64,000 bases of DNA from Arthrobacter sp. S39 (GTDB lineage Bacteria > Actinomycetota > Actinomycetes > Actinomycetales > Micrococcaceae), in the NCBI RefSeq assembly GCF_004320525.1, contig NZ_SIHX01000007.1:1-64000 (forward strand), read 5' to 3'. The notes beneath the pieces were generated by a model. The model was not told the origin of the DNA, searched no databases, and saw only the letters and a program-made list of their open reading frames with translations. Position 1 is the first letter of the stretch. Every line of letters begins with the position of its first letter. The position numbers and the translations under genes are program-made. Shown here one piece after another: positions 52,758 through 60,550 of the stretch.

Positions 52758-52793
52758 CTCCCACGGCTCCGTCGCCGGCCGTAGCCTGAAAGC

Positions 52794-53681
52794 ATGGACA
52801 GTCGAAATGATGTGAGCGAGTTCCTGCGTTCCCGGCGGGCAAAAGTCTCCCCCGACCAGGTGAATCTGATCGTCGGCGGCAACCGGCGCGTGCCGGGCCT
52901 GCGGCGGGAAGAGGTGGCCACGCTGGCCGCCGTCAGCGTGGATTACTACGCCCGGCTCGAGCGCGGCAACCTCTCCGGCGTCTCGGATGAGGTGCTCGAC
53001 TCCATCGCCCACGCGCTGCGGCTGGACGAAGCCGAAACGTCACATCTTTTTGCCCTAGCCCGTGCAGCCCAGCCCGGGCCCGCCCGCCGCAGGCGGGCAG
53101 CCAAGGCGCAGGAACTGCGGCCCAGCCTGCAGCGGTTCCTGGACGCCGTCACGGGCGCCCCCACCTGGGTCCGCAACGACCGCATGGACTTCATCGCCGC
53201 CAACGCGCTGGGCCGCGCCCTCTACGCCCCGGTCCTGGCCGACCACGTCCAGCCGGCCAACACGGCCCGTTTTATGTTCCTCAATCCCGAAGCACCCACG
53301 TTCTTCCCGGACTGGGAGCAGAACGCCAACGACGTCGTCGCCGTCCTGCGCGGTTACGCCGGCCGGAAGCCGCATGACCGCAGCCTCTCGGACCTGATCG
53401 GGGAGCTCGCCACCCGCAGCGAGGAATTCCGCACCCGCTGGGCCGCCCACAACGTCCGGTTCCACCGGACCGGGCTCAAGCGAATGCACCATCCCGTCGT
53501 CGGGGGCCTCGAACTCAGCTACGAAGCGATGGAACTGCCGGCCAACCCCGGCTGGACGATGTTCGCCTACACCGCCGAACCCGGCTCGGCCAGCGACGAA
53601 CGCCTGAAACTGCTCGCCAGCTGGGCCGCGACCGCACCCAGCGAACTCCCCGCGCCCGCCACCCTCGACCAAAGATCATAA
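52794..53681 (+). CDS. XRE-type regulator with MmyB-like ligand domain
   Basis: This 295-residue protein has an N-terminal helix-turn-helix (about 8-75, VPGLRREEVATLAAVSVDYY, then ARLERGNLSGVSDEVLDSIA) and a C-terminal MmyB-type PAS-like domain (about 105-275, TGAPTWVRNDRMDFIAANAL) that binds fatty-acid-like ligands in known members. The actinobacterial family usually regulates an adjacent dehydrogenase. Here an SDR follows after 16 bases, and an MFS pump plus a second SDR lie divergently. Confidence 0.92.
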   Translation: MDSRNDVSEFLRSRRAKVSPDQVNLIVGGNRRVPGLRREEVATLAAVSVDYYARLERGNLSGVSDEVLDSIAHALRLDEAETSHLFALARAAQPGPARRRRAAKAQELRPSLQRFLDAVTGAPTWVRNDRMDFIAANALGRALYAPVLADHVQPANTARFMFLNPEAPTFFPDWEQNANDVVAVLRGYAGRKPHDRSLSDLIGELATRSEEFRTRWAAHNVRFHRTGLKRMHHPVVGGLELSYEAMELPANPGWTMFAYTAEPGSASDERLKLLASWAATAPSELPAPATLDQRS

Positions 53682-53697
53682 GAAAGAAACGCCACGC

Positions 53698-54477
53698 ATG
53701 ACAGAGAAATCCAGCAAGCCCGGCACCGTACTCGTGGTCGGCGCGACCGGAAGTGTCGGCCGCCATGTCGTGGCGGAAGCAGTACGCCAGGGCTACGAGA
53801 CGAGGGCCCTCGTGCGCGACGAATCACGGGCAGGCCGGCTCGACCCCGGCGCGCAGAAGGTGGTGGGCGACCTGACCCGGGCCGAAACCCTCGCCGACGC
53901 AGTCGCCGGAATCGACGCCGTCGTTTTCACCCAGGGCTCCTCATACGGCGACGCCAAAGCGGCCGAAGCCGTCGACTACGGAGCAGTGAAGAACGTGCTC
54001 CAGTCGCTCGGCGGCCGCCGCGTGCGCATCGCCCTCATGACAGCCATCGGGGTCACCCGGCGCGGCAGCACCCACGACTGGAAGCGGCGCAGCGAACGCA
54101 TTGTCCGCGCCAGCGGCAACGCCTACACGATCGTCCGTCCCGGCTGGTTCGACTACAACGACGGCGACCAGCTGAAGATCACCCCGCTGCAGGGCGATAC
54201 GCGCCACGCCGGAAGCCCCGCGGACGGCGTCATTGCCCGGCACCAGATTGCCCGCGTGCTGGTGGACAGCCTCGCCTCGGACGCCGCCGACCACCTGACG
54301 TTCGAACTTGTTGCCGAGCACGGGCCGGCGCAGGATGACCTGGAGCCAGTCTTCGGAACTCTGGACAAGGACCCGGCCGGTTCCTTCGACGGCGTCCGGG
54401 ACCAGGCGAACATGCCCGCCGACGCCGAACCGGACAGTGTACGGCGGGACGTCGGCGCGCTGACCGCGCACCTCTAA
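53698..54477 (+). CDS. NAD(P)-binding SDR-type (atypical) oxidoreductase
   Basis: This 259-residue protein has the atypical-SDR nucleotide motif VVGATGSVGRHVVAEAV (about 14-30) and the later IVRPGWFDYNDGD segment seen in NmrA/HIM1-like proteins. The catalytic YxxxK is not evident, so it may be a redox sensor or a reductase of quinone-like compounds. It is co-directional with, and probably controlled by, the MmyB-type regulator upstream. Confidence 0.85.
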   Translation: MTEKSSKPGTVLVVGATGSVGRHVVAEAVRQGYETRALVRDESRAGRLDPGAQKVVGDLTRAETLADAVAGIDAVVFTQGSSYGDAKAAEAVDYGAVKNVLQSLGGRRVRIALMTAIGVTRRGSTHDWKRRSERIVRASGNAYTIVRPGWFDYNDGDQLKITPLQGDTRHAGSPADGVIARHQIARVLVDSLASDAADHLTFELVAEHGPAQDDLEPVFGTLDKDPAGSFDGVRDQANMPADAEPDSVRRDVGALTAHL

Positions 54478-54497
54478 AGGGCCCTCCGGGGACGCGG

Positions 54498-54962
54498 CTA
54501 AACCGGAGGCTCCCCGGTCCCTTTCTCTCCGGCTTCCCGCTCCACGAGTGCCTTGATGTTGGCGAGCTCCTTACGTGCCTCTGAGCCGCTAAGGATGGCT
54601 AGTTCAACCAGCCTGCCCCCCAGCCCCAGCCCGCGGGGCCAGTGCGTGTCTGCCCGAAGCCGAAGCCGGGTGCCGTCGGCTTCGGGCAGAAAGTGCGTAC
54701 CGACGTCGAACTTCAGCCCGAAGTAGGCCACGGTCCTGGTGACGATCCTGCGCGGCGGATCCGCGGACAGCACGATGGTCCGGGCGGTTCCCGGGCCCCG
54801 GGTTGATGTGTAGGTGGAGCCGGGCTGGCCTCCGGAACCGTGAATTTCGGCGATGACGGGCGAGCCGGTCTGCCATTCGGGCAGGCGCGATGGGTCAACG
54901 TACGTCCGCCACACATCCACAGGCCGGGCGTTGATCCAGACCGAGTGTTCGATCGCGCCCAT
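54498..54962 (-). CDS. SRPBCC-family ligand-binding protein
   Basis: This 154-residue protein of the START/Bet-v1-like SRPBCC fold (IEHSVWINARPVDVWRTYVD at the start, GLKFDVGTHFLPEADGTRLR in the middle) has a C-terminal helix. Such proteins bind hydrophobic ligands or act as cyclases/dehydratases. It is convergent with the SDR gene, 20 bases away, where a 7-bp CCTCCGG/CCGGAGG dyad may terminate both. Confidence 0.83.
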   Translation of the reverse strand: MGAIEHSVWINARPVDVWRTYVDPSRLPEWQTGSPVIAEIHGSGGQPGSTYTSTRGPGTARTIVLSADPPRRIVTRTVAYFGLKFDVGTHFLPEADGTRLRLRADTHWPRGLGLGGRLVELAILSGSEARKELANIKALVEREAGEKGTGEPPV

Positions 54963-54986
54963 GTGTATTCCTCACCCTGCAGGGCC

Positions 54987-55019
54987 AAGCCCGCGCGGGC
55001 GCGGTGCCCGCGCGGGCTT
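54987..55019 (-). terminator. terminator of the VOC gene
   Basis: A perfect 14-bp stem (AAGCCCGCGCGGGC and its complement) with a 5-base loop lies 10 bases after the VOC stop at 55029. Confidence 0.85.
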
Positions 55020-55028
55020 GTGGCCGGG

Positions 55029-55409
55029 CTACTTCCGTTGGGAGATGTTGAGAATGTTGCCCTCACTGTCCAGGAACCAGGCGGACTTCCCCCATTCATT
55101 GTCAGCAACGCCGTTCTCCGTCTTCAGGCCGGGGAAATCGTAGTCTTCGAAGACGACGCCGCGCCCCCGCAGTTCTTCCATCTCGGCTTCCAGGTTGTCC
55201 GTTTCCCAGCCCATCTGGGTGTTCTTGGCCGACCCGGCATTCTCTGTCTGGTAAATCAGGAAGCTTGTGCCGTTGCCGCCGCTGTACAACAGGCTGTCGT
55301 CCTCCATGGATTCGGACGGTTCCAGACCCAGCTTGTCGCGGTAGAAATCCTTCGCCCTGTTGATGTCCTTCGCAGCGAGGACTGCCATGATGGTTCGATC
55401 CTTGAGCAT
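55029..55409 (-). CDS. VOC-family protein
   Basis: This 126-residue vicinal-oxygen-chelate protein (IMAVLAAKDINRAKDFYRDK, then FLDSEGNILNISQRK) is made of the two usual modules. The ATG at 55409 has AAAGGAA about 6 bases upstream. A longer upstream frame was rejected for lack of homology. No partner gene indicates the substrate. Confidence 0.86.
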   Translation of the reverse strand: MLKDRTIMAVLAAKDINRAKDFYRDKLGLEPSESMEDDSLLYSGGNGTSFLIYQTENAGSAKNTQMGWETDNLEAEMEELRGRGVVFEDYDFPGLKTENGVADNEWGKSAWFLDSEGNILNISQRK

Positions 55410-55630
55410 GATGGTTCCTTTGTGCATAACTCGCGTTGGTGGCGCCGCTCTCCCCTGGTTCGGCACCGGAACGTCGTTGTCCGGCACCGCGTGGCCACCC
55501 GTTCCGCCAAATGCCGGGGCGGCCACCTGGGACCCTGCAACGCCGCGCCAGCCATCACAAAGCGCGAGGATCCCCGAAGCTTATGTGGCCATTATGGAAC
55601 CGAATTGCGCCAACGGAAATAGCCGACTTC

Positions 55631-56143
55631 TTACTCGCCGCTTGTGGGCCTCAGGCCCTTGGCGTAGGCGGCCTGCCCCACGTGCTGGAGGCAGTCGGCG
55701 ATGGTGCTGACCAGCCGCACCCCGACGGTGACGGGCGGGTCCCAGCGGGTGTCCACGATGCGGTCCAGATCGCCGTCGTCGAGGGTCCGCAGGAAGTCCG
55801 CGGTCTGCCGGTGGACGGCGTCGTAGTACTCCAGCAGCAGTTCCGGGCTGGCCTTGACGGCGTCCACCTGCTCAGTGGAGTGGCCGTAGCCGGTGTCGCG
55901 GGCGCGCAGCGGCAGGTCGAAGCGGGCCACAAAGCCCTGCGCGGTCCAGACCTGTTCGACGCCGGCGGCGGAGCCCACCTGCGCGTCCTCCACCCGGCCC
56001 AGGTGCCAGATCAGCCACGCGATCGAGTTCCCGGTGCCGGCCGGCCGGCGGAGCAGGGACACGTCGTCGAGCCCTTCCAGCACGGCCTCCACGGTCTCCC
56101 GGATCCGGCCGAAGGCGTCCAGCAGGAGTTCGTTGGTCTTCAT
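55631..56143 (-). CDS. DinB/mycothiol-dependent-type four-helix protein
   Basis: This 170-residue DinB-superfamily protein has the family signature SIAWLIWHLGRVEDAQ (about 40-55) and two further metal-ligand histidine positions (GHSTEQ, ADCLQHVGQAAY). In actinobacteria many members use mycothiol as a thiol cofactor. The ATG at 56143 has AAGGGA 4 bases upstream. Confidence 0.87.
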   Translation of the reverse strand: MKTNELLLDAFGRIRETVEAVLEGLDDVSLLRRPAGTGNSIAWLIWHLGRVEDAQVGSAAGVEQVWTAQGFVARFDLPLRARDTGYGHSTEQVDAVKASPELLLEYYDAVHRQTADFLRTLDDGDLDRIVDTRWDPPVTVGVRLVSTIADCLQHVGQAAYAKGLRPTSGE

Positions 56144-56262
56144 CGGGTCCCTTCTCGGTGCTTTTGGGCTGAATCCCATGCTTGCACGGGTGCCCGTTCG
56201 CAAGGTAGCCGCGGGATAATGAAGGCCTCACCCATCAGCGCTGGGCGATTAAGGAATCCGCC

Positions 56263-56841
56263 ATGAGAAAAGTCAGCGTCACCAACAACGTGTCCTTGGA
56301 CGGCGTCATGCAGGCGCCGGGACGGTTCGATGAGGACACCCGAGGGGGCTTCGAGCGCGGCGGCTGGGCCTTGCCGTACAACGACGAGGTCATGGGACGC
56401 GTCATGGGTGAGGGCATGTCCCAGACAGGCGCCCTGCTGCTGGGGCGCCGCACCTACGAGGATTTCGCCGGCTACTGGCCCCGCCAAACGGACAACCCCT
56501 TCACCGACGTCCTGGACAACATCCAGAAATACGTTGCCTCGACAACGCTCACCGAACCTTTGCCGTGGAAGAACTCCACACTGCTCCAGGGCGACGCGGC
56601 AGACGCCGTGGCCCGCCTCAAGGAACAGCCGGGACCGGACATCGCCGTCCTGGGCAGCGGCGAACTGATTCAGTCCCTCAGGAGCAGGAACCTCATCGAT
56701 GAATACGTGCTCCTCATCCACCCGCTGATTCTCGGAGCGGGCCGCCGGCTGTTCCCGGACGGCCCGGAGACAGGGCTTAGGCTCACCAACAGCGTGACGA
56801 CGACGACCGGCGTCGTGATCGCTACGTACCGGGCAATCTGA
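56263..56841 (+). CDS. dihydrofolate-reductase-family protein (RibD C-terminal type)
   Basis: This 192-residue protein has the RibD_C/DHFR fold (VTNNVSLDGVMQAPGRFDED at the start, TGALLLGRRTYEDFAGYWP, then PDIAVLGSGELIQSLRSRNL and YVLLIHPLILGAGRRLFPDG). It is NADPH-dependent, with unknown substrate. It is a common stand-alone gene in actinobacteria. Confidence 0.9.
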   Translation: MRKVSVTNNVSLDGVMQAPGRFDEDTRGGFERGGWALPYNDEVMGRVMGEGMSQTGALLLGRRTYEDFAGYWPRQTDNPFTDVLDNIQKYVASTTLTEPLPWKNSTLLQGDAADAVARLKEQPGPDIAVLGSGELIQSLRSRNLIDEYVLLIHPLILGAGRRLFPDGPETGLRLTNSVTTTTGVVIATYRAI

Positions 56842-56852
56842 CCCGCCGGGCC

Positions 56853-57206
56853 CTACTTCCGGATCTCCGAACGGCGCAGCCGGACGATGTCCTCCAGCAC
56901 GTCGTCGGGAAGCGGATGGTCCGGGGTGAAACGGATGGTGCCTTTGGACAGCGAGTATCCCTCCAGCCGGTGTGCGACGGCGTCGATCACCGCCGGGGAG
57001 AACGGGAAGACGGAGAGGTGCTTGGCCGCCGCGACGACGCCGATGAGCGGCTTTCCGTCCAGCTTCAGGGCGGGCATCCCGTAGCTCATGCCCTCCTCGG
57101 CGTCCGGCAGCAGGGTCCGGGCTATGTCGATCACGCGCTGCAGGGAGCCGCGTTCGGGCTCTGGCAGATCGGCCAGGGAATCATCAACGGTGCCCATGGC
57201 GCCCAT
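56853..57206 (-). CDS. DUF1801 (YdhG-like) protein
   Basis: This 117-residue protein of the DUF1801/iron-chaperone-like fold (LLPDAEEGMSYGMPALKLDG, then LSVFPFSPAVIDAVAHRLEG and SKGTIRFTPDHPLPDDVLED) is probably a small cytosolic binding protein. AGGA lies 5 bases before the ATG at 57206; an ATG at 57197 is possible. A second, frameshifted DUF1801 gene lies at 57892-58288. Confidence 0.87.
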   Translation of the reverse strand: MGAMGTVDDSLADLPEPERGSLQRVIDIARTLLPDAEEGMSYGMPALKLDGKPLIGVVAAAKHLSVFPFSPAVIDAVAHRLEGYSLSKGTIRFTPDHPLPDDVLEDIVRLRRSEIRK

Positions 57207-57278
57207 TCTATTCCTGCCCATTCTGTTGACGCCTCCGAGCGCCTAGAGTGTGGCCAAGGTGGGAGAAGAGGGGTGGGC

Positions 57279-57887
57279 ATGGACAAATCAGTCCCGCTTG
57301 AACGCATGGTGTTCTTCAGCGATGCGGTGTTTGCCATCGCGCTGACGCTGCTGGCACTGGACCTCAAACTTCCGGCGGGAATCCCGCCCGAACGCCTGAC
57401 TGCCGAGCTCATCGACGGAATCCCCGAACTGGTGGCGTTTGCGTTGTCGTTCGTCATCGTCGCCCGCGTGTGGATGTCCCACCACACCGATTTCTTCCGC
57501 ATCCGAGAGTTCAGCCCGCAGCTGGCCTGGCTGAACATGCTGCTGCTGTTTTTCATCGTGATGCTGCCGGCCACCACGTCGGTCCTCAGCGACTACGGCG
57601 GAAATCCGGGTCCGTGGCCGAGCGTGCTGTACGCGGCCACGATTTCCGGCGTCTACCTGACCCTCGCCGGAATGTGGACCTACGCCTGGCGCAAGGGCCT
57701 CACGGAGGACAGCGTGGATGCCCACGAGCACTGGCGCGTGTTCCGCGGAAGGATCATCCCGCCGTCGGTCTTCCTCCTCAGCATCCCGGCCGCATTTTTC
57801 CTCGGCAGCAACACGCCCTACCTGTGGTTCCTGCTGGTGCCCGCGGCAGTGATCTCCCGCTCGCTGTCCCGCAAGAAGGTGAGTTGA
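57279..57887 (+). CDS. TMEM175-family potassium channel (DUF1211)
   Basis: This 202-residue protein has the FSD motif of the bacterial TMEM175 family in the first helix (MVFFSDAVFAIALTLLALDL, about 10-29), which lines the pore, followed by five more helices. Bacterial members are tetrameric potassium-selective leak channels. The frameshifted DUF1801 gene follows by 4 bases on the same strand. Confidence 0.9.
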   Translation: MDKSVPLERMVFFSDAVFAIALTLLALDLKLPAGIPPERLTAELIDGIPELVAFALSFVIVARVWMSHHTDFFRIREFSPQLAWLNMLLLFFIVMLPATTSVLSDYGGNPGPWPSVLYAATISGVYLTLAGMWTYAWRKGLTEDSVDAHEHWRVFRGRIIPPSVFLLSIPAAFFLGSNTPYLWFLLVPAAVISRSLSRKKVS

Positions 57888-57891
57888 AGCA

Positions 57892-58288
57892 GTGGATTAC
57901 GTCAAAGACCCCCGCATTGACCAGTACATCGACCCCCTGCCGGCGTGGCAGCAGGACATCTGCCATAAGGTCCGCGACCTGGTCCACGCCGCCGATCCCG
58001 ACGTCGAGGAGACCATCAAGCGGACCGTCCAGCCGTACTTCGTCCTGCAGGGCAACGTCATTGCCCTTCTCGCGGCGAAGGACCACGTCAACGTCTTCCT
58101 GTACGACGGCGGCATCACCCCGGATCCGCACAACATCATCACCGGGGGGGCACGGCAACAAGACCGGCCGCATGATTTCGATCCACGAGGGCGAGGCCAT
58201 CAACGAGGCCGCGCTGGTGGAGATGTTCCGGGCGATCATCGCCAACAACCGGGCCGGCGGCTGGCGGAAGCTCAAGGAAGGGCAGTAG
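57892..58288 (+). pseudogene. DUF1801 gene interrupted by a frameshift in a G tract
   Basis: The frame from a GTG at 57892 encodes DUF1801 sequence (VRDLVHAADPDVEETIKRTV, then PYFVLQGNVIALLAAKDHVN) up to a run of seven G at 58144-58150. The family sequence then continues in another frame (GHGNKTGRMISIHEGEAINE) to a stop at 58288. Six G would restore one frame of about 131 codons. The break is a genuine mutation, a phase-variable tract or a sequencing error in a homopolymer. The rest of the gene looks intact. Confidence 0.85.
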
Positions 58289-58324
58289 CGAAGCTGGTTA
58301 CGCGCCCCGTCCTGCCCCGAAGTC

Positions 58325-59572
58325 TCAGTCCGGCACGGAGTGGCGCCGGGCAACGCCCCCGGCCAGCAAATCTGATGCCCTGTCCACGACGAGTGACGGC
58401 AGATGTTGCAACTCATCGGCGGCGGGCACCTGTGCCTCGGCCGTCGCCGTCAGGACTTCGGTGACCGTTGAACGCGCCGCACCGGCATCCACTCCCCAGT
58501 TGGCCGCCTCGCGGACAAGATGGTCCAGCGTGATGTAGTTCAGCCTTGCCTGGCCCGCCACGGAGTGCCCGGCATTGGAACTCCGTGCATAGAGCAGCAG
58601 CGTGGGCGCTGCATCGTACAGCGGGGCGAGCGTCACCTCACCGGTTTCGCGTATCAGCACCGAGTAGTTCTTCGAATGGGCGTCACCGTTGCCGATCAGG
58701 ACATTGAAACTCACGGCCCTCAACAGGTCGAGCTTGAAGGACATTGCGTTGCGGGCGTGCGGGGCCGCCACAGCGGCCACGTGCGTGAGGCGCGACGGTA
58801 CCGCCGTCGACTGGTCGTACTTGGCCGCCGACGCGAGCCCGAGGACCTGTGTGAAGTCTTCCTGATGGATGCGCCGGTGATCCGTGGTCCGGTCATACCT
58901 GTCCACCACCAGGGCGTCCCGGGTGCCGAACCGGTCCATCGTGGTTAGTGCCGCTGGCAGACCCGCTGCCCGGGCCAGATCCAGCGCCCAGTGTTCGGCG
59001 GCCAGCAAATTCGGGATCGGCGAATCCAACGGGTCCGGCTTGATGATGTGCGTTGACGCCGCGCCTCCCGCAGGCCAGTACCAGCGGCCACCCTCGCGAG
59101 ACAGCAGGATCTTGGACTGTACACCGCCAAGCGAAGTGGTGATGGCAAAGTCCGCCGGCAGGTCCCAGGTGGGAAGTGACTCCACCGCTGCCACAACTTC
59201 GGCGTCGGACATGGGCAGCAGCTCTCCCGCTCCTGCCGGGTCGACGCCTTCGGCCAGTACCTGCACCGCGCCGGCACAGTCCGATCCAACAATGGCCAGC
59301 ATCGCTTTGATGTCCGTTGTCGCTACCTTGTTCAGATCCGCCAGGTGGGCGCGGACCTGGCCTTCCGGCAACAGCCCGTCGAAGAAATTCAGGACCGATG
59401 GCCCGGTCAGCGGTTTCGACTGCAGCGGCAAGGACAGCGACAGGAGCGCAGCCCCAGCGCCATACTCGCCAACCACATCAGGAAGGTACTGCAGCCGGGG
59501 ACGCAACGATGTCCCTGAGAGCCAGGCGATGTGGCGGCCATGCAGCCAAACAGCCAGGCGCTCATTACGCAT
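58325..59572 (-). CDS. hipA: HipA-family serine/threonine kinase toxin
   Basis: This 415-residue kinase has the HipA layout: an N-terminal subdomain (1-105), a glycine loop with SLGGVQSK (147-154), K178 in STHIIKP, the catalytic D297 and N302 in GNGDAHSKN, and D320 in APLYDAAPT. All key kinase residues of the E. coli enzyme have counterparts. HipA phosphorylates glutamyl-tRNA synthetase in known cases and induces dormancy. The ATG overlaps the hipB stop (TGATG). A GTG three bases earlier is also possible. Confidence 0.93.
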   Translation of the reverse strand: MRNERLAVWLHGRHIAWLSGTSLRPRLQYLPDVVGEYGAGAALLSLSLPLQSKPLTGPSVLNFFDGLLPEGQVRAHLADLNKVATTDIKAMLAIVGSDCAGAVQVLAEGVDPAGAGELLPMSDAEVVAAVESLPTWDLPADFAITTSLGGVQSKILLSREGGRWYWPAGGAASTHIIKPDPLDSPIPNLLAAEHWALDLARAAGLPAALTTMDRFGTRDALVVDRYDRTTDHRRIHQEDFTQVLGLASAAKYDQSTAVPSRLTHVAAVAAPHARNAMSFKLDLLRAVSFNVLIGNGDAHSKNYSVLIRETGEVTLAPLYDAAPTLLLYARSSNAGHSVAGQARLNYITLDHLVREAANWGVDAGAARSTVTEVLTATAEAQVPAADELQHLPSLVVDRASDLLAGGVARRHSVPD

Positions 59573-59829
59573 CACCGCTTCACGTCCAGGCGCGAGAAGC
59601 GGGGAATCAGTGCGACGTCCCGCTCCAGCGCCCGCACTGCAGCCATGGCCGTATCCAACGAAACGTTCTCGCCCTGTTCCAGCCGGACGACGGTGTGCCT
59701 GCTGGCGCTGATCAGTTCGGCCAGGGCGCTCTGGGTGAGCCCGCGCTCCTGCCGCGCATTCCTGATTGCCGTACCGAAGGACTTGGCGTCCATGGCGCGG
59801 AAAAACGGGGTATCGGCCGATTGTTCCAT
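59572..59829 (-). CDS. hipB: HipB-family antitoxin/repressor
   Basis: This 85-residue XRE-type DNA-binding protein (AIRNARQERGLTQSALAELI, then SASRHTVVRLEQGENVSLDT) is encoded directly before hipA and coupled to it. It neutralises HipA and represses the operon. The start codon abuts the operator dyads upstream, with no ribosome site, so the message is probably very short-leadered. Confidence 0.92.
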   Translation of the reverse strand: MEQSADTPFFRAMDAKSFGTAIRNARQERGLTQSALAELISASRHTVVRLEQGENVSLDTAMAAVRALERDVALIPRFSRLDVKR

Positions 59830-59830
59830 A

Positions 59831-59868
59831 TCTTCACCATATCAAGGATGGTCACCATATGGTGAAGA
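59831..59868. promoter_or_regulatory. HipB operators
   Basis: TCTTCACCATAT (59831-59842) and its exact complement (59857-59868) flank a 14-base spacer. A second perfect 12-bp palindrome, CACCATATGGTG (59853-59864), overlaps the right arm. The shared half site CACCATAT occurs in both, so two dimers could bind the hipBA promoter. Confidence 0.7.
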
Positions 59869-60006
59869 TAATGAACATTCGACGGCGTTGAAGGATTGTT
59901 CATGATATTCACCACGCCTACATGAAGTCCGGTCCCCGAACATGCACATCCCAGGCGGCTACGGTTGCGCGAGTGTGGCCGGGCGCTGTGAGGTGCCGGA
60001 CATTTG

Positions 60007-60068
60007 TTGTCACCGGAGACCAGGCGGGAGCATAATGGTTAGCAGAGCTAATTAGCAGTGCTAACCAT
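60007..60068 (+). promoter_or_regulatory. marR promoter and operator
   Basis: TTGTCA (60007-60012), an 18-base spacer and CATAAT (60031-60036) form the promoter. A perfect 10-bp inverted repeat, ATGGTTAGCA/TGCTAACCAT (60035-60044 and 60059-60068), covers the start point and is a typical MarR autoregulatory operator. The repeated TTAGCA element inside it suggests a second overlapping site. Confidence 0.65.
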
Positions 60069-60091
60069 CTGCGGGAGGACACCGAACCCCA

Positions 60092-60550
60092 ATGACCACC
60101 ACCACAGAGACGGACCACGAGTCCGCGGACAGCATCCAGCCGGACATCCTGGCGATCGACCTGCGCACCGCCGTAATGCGGACATCCCGCCGCCTGCGCA
60201 TCGAGGCAACCGGCGATGTCATCACGCCGGGCCAGTACACGGTTCTGGCCCACCTGCGCACCGGATCCCAGACCCTCCGCGAACTGGCGGAAAGCGAGCA
60301 CGTCCAGGCGCCGTCGATGACCCGGATCGTCAACGCACTCACGGAGCAAGGGTTCGTGTCGCGGTCCCCGCATCCGGAGGACGGCCGCCAGATCCAGGTA
60401 CGGATCACCCCGGCCGGCGAGACTGTCCTCGCCGAAGCCCGCAGCCAGCGCACCGCCTGGCTGGCCCACCGCGTCGCCCGGCTCAGTGACGAGGACCGCC
60501 TGGTCCTGAGCCGGGCCGCACGCATCATGCAGGAGATGAGCGCCCGATGA
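60092..60550 (+). CDS. MarR-family transcriptional regulator
   Basis: This 152-residue protein has the MarR winged-helix core (GQYTVLAHLRTGSQTLRELA, then SMTRIVNALTEQGFVSRSPH and the DGRQIQVRITPAGE wing, about 45-110). It overlaps the downstream MFS gene by 4 bases (ATGA) and so probably controls its own operon in response to a substrate of the pump. Confidence 0.93.
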   Translation: MTTTTETDHESADSIQPDILAIDLRTAVMRTSRRLRIEATGDVITPGQYTVLAHLRTGSQTLRELAESEHVQAPSMTRIVNALTEQGFVSRSPHPEDGRQIQVRITPAGETVLAEARSQRTAWLAHRVARLSDEDRLVLSRAARIMQEMSAR

